From Notospermus geniculatus (lineage: Eukaryota > Nemertea > Pilidiophora > Heteronemertea > Lineidae): 64,000 nucleotides of DNA. Below are positions 48,001-54,000 of the stretch, piece by piece (position 1 is the stretch's first letter; each line of letters starts with the position of its first letter). The stretch is from NCBI GenBank assembly GCA_002633025.1, contig NMRB01001406.1:106347-170346 (forward strand), given 5' to 3'. The translations under genes and the position numbers were made by a program. The notes under the pieces were generated by a model, which saw nothing but the letters and a program-made list of their open reading frames with translations, made no database searches and was not told the DNA's origin.

Positions 48001-51000
48001 NNNNNNNNNNNNNNNNNNNNNNNNNNNNNNNNNNNNNNNNNNNNNNNNNNNNNNNNNNNNNNNNNNNNNNNNNNNNNNNNNNNNNNNNNNNNNNNNNNNN
48101 NNNNNNNNNNNNNNNNNNNNNNNNNNNNNNNNNNNNNNNNNNNNNNNNNNNNNNNNNNNNNNNNNNNNNNNNNNNNNNNNNNNNNNNNNNNNNNNNNNNN
48201 NNNNNNNNNNNNNNNNNNNNNNNNNNNNNNNNNNNNNNNNNNNNNNNNNNNNNNNNNNNNNNNNNNNNNNNNNNNNNNNNNNNNNNNNNNNNNNNNNNNN
48301 NNNNNNNNNNNNNNNNNNNNNNNNNNNNNNNNNNNNNNNNNNNNNNNNNNNNNNNNNNNNNNNNNNNNNNNNNNNNNNNNNNNNNNNNNNNNNNNNNNNN
48401 NNNNNNNNNNNNNNNNNNNNNNNNNNNNNNNNTACTGCTCTACATAACATCACTGGTCTCCTTGTGAATACTCCTCCCCCCCCCCCAAAAAAAAATCCTC
48501 AATGACCTTGCCACTTCTTTCTTTTAATCAATTAACCATCCTCTTCCATCACGGCCAAGGTCAGAAAAAATCTCATCATCTCACTATGGATGATCTAATA
48601 ACGTCTGGCATTACGGGAGTCTTGAGTGATAAGTATGAGAAGACAGGTCAAGCCAGTAGCTCATTAATTAATCAGAATTAATTGAAAGTGACTTCTGTGT
48701 AATGCACATGGTTGGCAGTTTATAACTGAACAACAAGTCGGTTGTGATTCGTTCAAGGTCCCACTTCATTTTGCTGCCTACTGGTTAAGCCCCTTCCACA
48801 CTATGCAACGTGACTCGTTATGACGGGATTATTCTGTTGCGTGGTGAAGTGTGGATACCTTTGCAACTGGTCAGCAGCAGTAGCACGACTTGGTCGCCGG
48901 TGACTGAACGTGTTGAGTCTCCTGCAAGGAGGAGGGTAGGCCTAGAGGAGTGGACGTATGCCAAATTCTCCTTGGAATGCAACAATGGGCTACAACTTGT
49001 TGCATAGCAAGGAACCCCTGGTCGTATGAGTCAGTTGCAAATCTCCCACCATGACAAGACGATCACATCACAATGAGTTGCACAAGTGTGGACATGTCCT
49101 TAGACGTTCAACAAAGTCGTACCAAGAGACACTCCGCCTCTTCTTTGCCATCAAAATGATGTTCAGCATTCTGCACAGAGACAGGCATCTCCAAATAAAC
49201 ATCGCAAATTCCCAACAAACAATACACTTCACAGGCCAAATTAATTGCCAACAGTTAAGCACTGAGTTTCTCCCATGATTAGATGCAGTAATTATGTTCA
49301 AAATTGCTGAGGGCTGCACAAACGCCCTTGACACAGTTTTTCACAGAGTCAAAGTCATACAAAATTTGTGTCCCACTGACAGAATCAATACCTCCTCCAT
49401 CACCGGGTACTCTGAATGGCCGCGTCGCCCATCATACCAACATATTCTAAGGTTGGCTGCTGTACATTGCTATATTTTATTTCTTTAGGAAATATTGGCT
49501 CATTTTTCAGAGTCAATCACAGACACTCCGTCTCAGACGCAGCCGTTGTCAACTTCATCTCATTTATCACCAGGAAATGAACTAAACCAGCCGAGCTGAT
49601 AAACTGATTGGCGGCAAATTCACATGGAACTGTAAAACTTCAACTCTTTCCAAAGGATGACCTTGACTTTACCACTGACCTTGACTCTGTTCATCCATGA
49701 CCTTGACGTAACTCTTTCCAAAGGATTACCTTGACCTTTACCAGAGTGACCTTGACATTTTTACCAATGACCTTTGACTGAACTCTTTCCAAAGGATAAC
49801 CTTGACCTTAACCAGTGACCTTGACTTTGTTCACCAATGACCTTGACTTACAATTGTTTCCAAAGGATGACCTTTACCTTTACCAATGACCTTGAACTTA
49901 CTCATGAATGACCTTGACCCTGGCTCTCTAATATGATTCATTTCACCACAGAAGCTTTGAATGATAGAGGTCAACAAAGAACTATACATTGAACACAATA
50001 TTGATTTTGTGAGGTCTGTGATCTTGTATGAGGTTTCCTAAAGGAATTCTTTACAAGTTGAACTTCAAACAGGTCTGATCAGTAACGGACGACGACGACG
50101 ACGACGACGACGGACGACGACGGACGACGGACGACACACCATGAGAGAAGCTCACCTCACAGAGGTGAGCTAAAAAGCTTTAGTGAAGACAGGAACCCAA
50201 TATGTGAGCAAATAAAGGGTTAAGAACCAGTCTGCAGTTTGAGTTCACCGACCTCCCCAAAGCTATAACTGAGTAATGAACACCTGATGAAAACAGACTT
50301 TCATTAATTTATATCGCATAAAATTAACTAAGCATTAAATGAACTTGCTCGGGGCGAGCATTTGACAATTTCACGTTAATAGATGGTTGATTACTCTTTC
50401 ATGTTAATAAGGTTGAGATGTTAAAAGGCATTCCATTAATTTGGTGTTTGTAGATGCCCAGAGACGGCAGAAACTGCAATCTTACGATGAAATGTGACCT
50501 CGAATGGGAGGAAAGGAAAGGAGTAGTTAGCCTCTGGGGACCAGATTGCAACTCAGGGTCTAGAAGGTCTGGGCTGCCATCTGTTGTTCACATTGAAAAC
50601 TAACAGACACTGGGAACTTCTGTGCTAGCTCTTCGCCACATTGGTTGTTCCACACAATTTGATGTACTTGACATCTCTGATTTTGTTTTCAGTCTTGATG
50701 TAAGGGTAAACGGAATCATAAAAGCCCAAAACATGAGACCTAGGACCAGAATCTGAAGGGTCGAGAGTGATGCTGCAGCCGTGGAGAAGGATCAAGGGGG
50801 TCAAGATGGTATGCTGTTGACAGCAGCCACTGCCGTTTACTCACCTCCCATAAAACCTTGAAATCTCGGCGTTCGATTCGTAGCAGTTCACAGTAATCTT
50901 GGGTTATCACAGTTGCGTTTCGTGAGGCGTGTTGTTTAAGATGGATTCTCCGAATGACGTCCCTATTCCCAGGGTGCATAGCGTGTAGGCATCCTAAAAG

Positions 51001-54000
51001 TAGAACCAAGTTAAGTATAAAGTTAATAAGGTATGGATAACAGCAGTTCAAAGTAACCCCAAGAGTCACAGGGAGACTGAGAAGTCCCATTTGGTCATCG
51101 TGAATCTAGCATGCAATCTGAAAAGCAAAATGGCAACAGCCAAATAGCAGTGTGGTCTTTGAAATACCGCTACTGAATCTAAACCTGAGTGCCAAATTTG
51201 GCAATACAGTCGAACCTCTCTATTAAAGGAGCTGGACGTCCAAGTTGTAAACACTCACTCACTGGTTCTCTATCCACGCGACGCCTGCGGTGCTGCCACC
51301 TATTGTCGGTGATATGTACCGACGTGAATATCGTGAGTGAGTTGCATTGGACCGGGCACCAGTCTAACGATCACGGGGCGCTACTGGTGCTGCCACCTTC
51401 ACGAAGGAATAAAACTAGTTTGCTGGCCACTGTTTGTAAACAAACCAGTTTGTTTACAACTTGGACGTCGAGCTCCTTTAAGGACACCTTCGGGACTGAC
51501 AAATGCTGTCCTTAATTGAGAGGTGTCCTGATTACAGAGGTTGAAATGAATATTAATGACCAGTTTGGGACTGAACATTGGTGTCCTGATTAGAGAGGTG
51601 TCCTCCTGGCAGAGGTGTCCGTTAAGGGAGGTTCCACTGTATTAACTTTATAGACAAAACTGGTCGAATTCAAGGTAGTGCAGGAGGAAACCGGGGGGCC
51701 ATATTTATGAAGCCTTCGCAACTTTGCGTTCACGCAAATCTATTGTTTGGCTGCACATGCCCTATTGTTCACTGACTGCCGTACAATAGATTTGCGTGAA
51801 CGCAAAGTTGCGAAGGCTTCATAAATATGGCCCCTGCGCTGTCAAACAGTTTAAACAGAGTCGCCATTTGTACATGAAGAGCGAGTCCGACCGGGGATTG
51901 AACCTAGAACCTCAGAGGTGACAGCCACCATTGTTTCCCCTGCATCATTCTGACAGCCCAAACAGCCATCACACAGAAGCATGAAGTAACGTCTGAATAT
52001 TGTTGAATCTTCTGTCAGATTGCCGTGGAAACGTGTCGGCGACTTTGACACATGAATTTGAGGCGAACAACATCTGATCAATACCCAGACAACACTTGAT
52101 GCTGGCAATACAAACAAAATTTCGCCTCAGGTTCTATCAGCAACATCGTACATTCAATAAAATACGAAATTGGAAATCTGGTGGTACAAGTCTCGTCACT
52201 CAGGCAGACTGCGGGGTACAAGACCCATGATTGCTCTGGTAGCCAATGAAAGAAGATATGACTAGACTAAGACTGACTTTGACGTCGTTCAAGATCTGTT
52301 GAGCTATCCACGTGCCATCATCATCCCTACTGAGTCCCTTACAATGAAACCCTCGCCATGTTCCAGGTCTTACCGATACAATGTTGAGACACAGAGCAGA
52401 GTGCAGTGAGTTCTTAAACTTGGCTCAATATTGCCTCTTTCATATTTGGTGATTTGCATGTAATGTAGGAGGAAACAGCAGTCCCTGGATCAAACTATGC
52501 CACCGAAGAGAGTCGCTCTCGCAATCAAATGAGTATTTGATCCAATCAGGAATCAAACCTGGGATCTCAGACGTGACAGGTGCTTGATGTTTCCACTGCA
52601 CCACTCTGGCAGCCCAATATACAATGTTCAGTTCAGATGCGAAATTGAGTGTTGTTTTCTGAAGCTTTCTATCGTCGTCACTAGTATGTGAAAATCCAAA
52701 GAACAAGAAAGCACAAAAATAGTGCCAATGGCACTGTGCCCGCTTGGCTTGAAGCACAGTGGTGGGAATCATCAGCAACCCCATAAAAGCCATTTAGGTA
52801 CAAACATGCCAAATTGCCATATTAATCTCTTGACTAAGAACATGCAAACCATTAGAAAAAGTGCCAATTTCGTTATTTCAGGTGAACTTTGACCTCTGTG
52901 ACCTTGAAAAGTAGGTCAAATTAAAAACTCGCGTACTATATCTTATGTATCCTTATTAGATATACCCATGAAAAAAATTTGACAAAAATCCATCTCTTGG
53001 TTATGGAGAAATAGCACTTTCAGTGATTTTGGTTTTGGCCCCCTAGTGGCAAAGTGAAGAATCAGATTTCACCGAAAGTTTGTCTGTAAGTTGCTATAAC
53101 CTAGAGGTACATGTGTACAAAGTTTCAACATGATAGTTCAAACCATTACCAAAATATAGCCCTTTGAAATTTTTCACAAAACGCCCCCTGGAGGCCAAAA
53201 TAGGAATCCAATCGTGCTCAAAATCGAACTCGACCTAGATCTTAGGTCCATATATAGACCCACCGAAGACCAAAAAGATTCGTCAAAAAATAAAGGCGCT
53301 AGAGCGCTAACAAACCAAAAGTTTACGGACGAAGCGCCGTACCGCCGAACCGCCGTACGGACTAACGCACGACAGACCACCACTAAATGACCCCAACCAC
53401 AGCATAAGCCCTGCTGGGCCTTGCGGCCAAGCGGGCTAAAAATTGACACACAAAATGATAAATATCACGAAGTCAACTTCCAGAATCTTGCGAATTTTTG
53501 ACCCCAACCGGGGTCTTCCTCAGGCACTTTTCAGTTGGAGACCAGTCTTTTCTGGTCTCTCCAACTGAAAATTGCTTGAGGAAGACCCCGGTTGGGGTCG
53601 AAAATTCGCAAGATTCTGGAAGCTGACTACATGTACTTGATATTTATCACTAGTATGTGAAAGCCGACATAGCTAACCACGCTAACATGCCGAGAGATGT
53701 ATGATCTTTTTCCTCTATCAATCACTTAATCAGAATATGAATAATTGATTAAGATTGAAATTAATTACAATAATTGGAAAAGAAAATTACTCCACCGGGT
53801 CATGTAACATGCAAAAACTCGAACGAATGCCAGTACATCAACTGTATGCAAATTGTCAGCCATAGCTTGTGACAGGAAGAAGTTCTCGTCTACATCAAAT
53901 GGTATTGACTCTTAGATATAGGGTACTAACAGAGGAAACAAAGCTTTCAACCATCCCTTCCAATGATGATAAACAAGAGGCTTGTTGGCCATGTACTCAA

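Noticed and set aside
47536-48453. 305-codon minus frame
   Set aside because: It consists almost entirely of N from the assembly gap.
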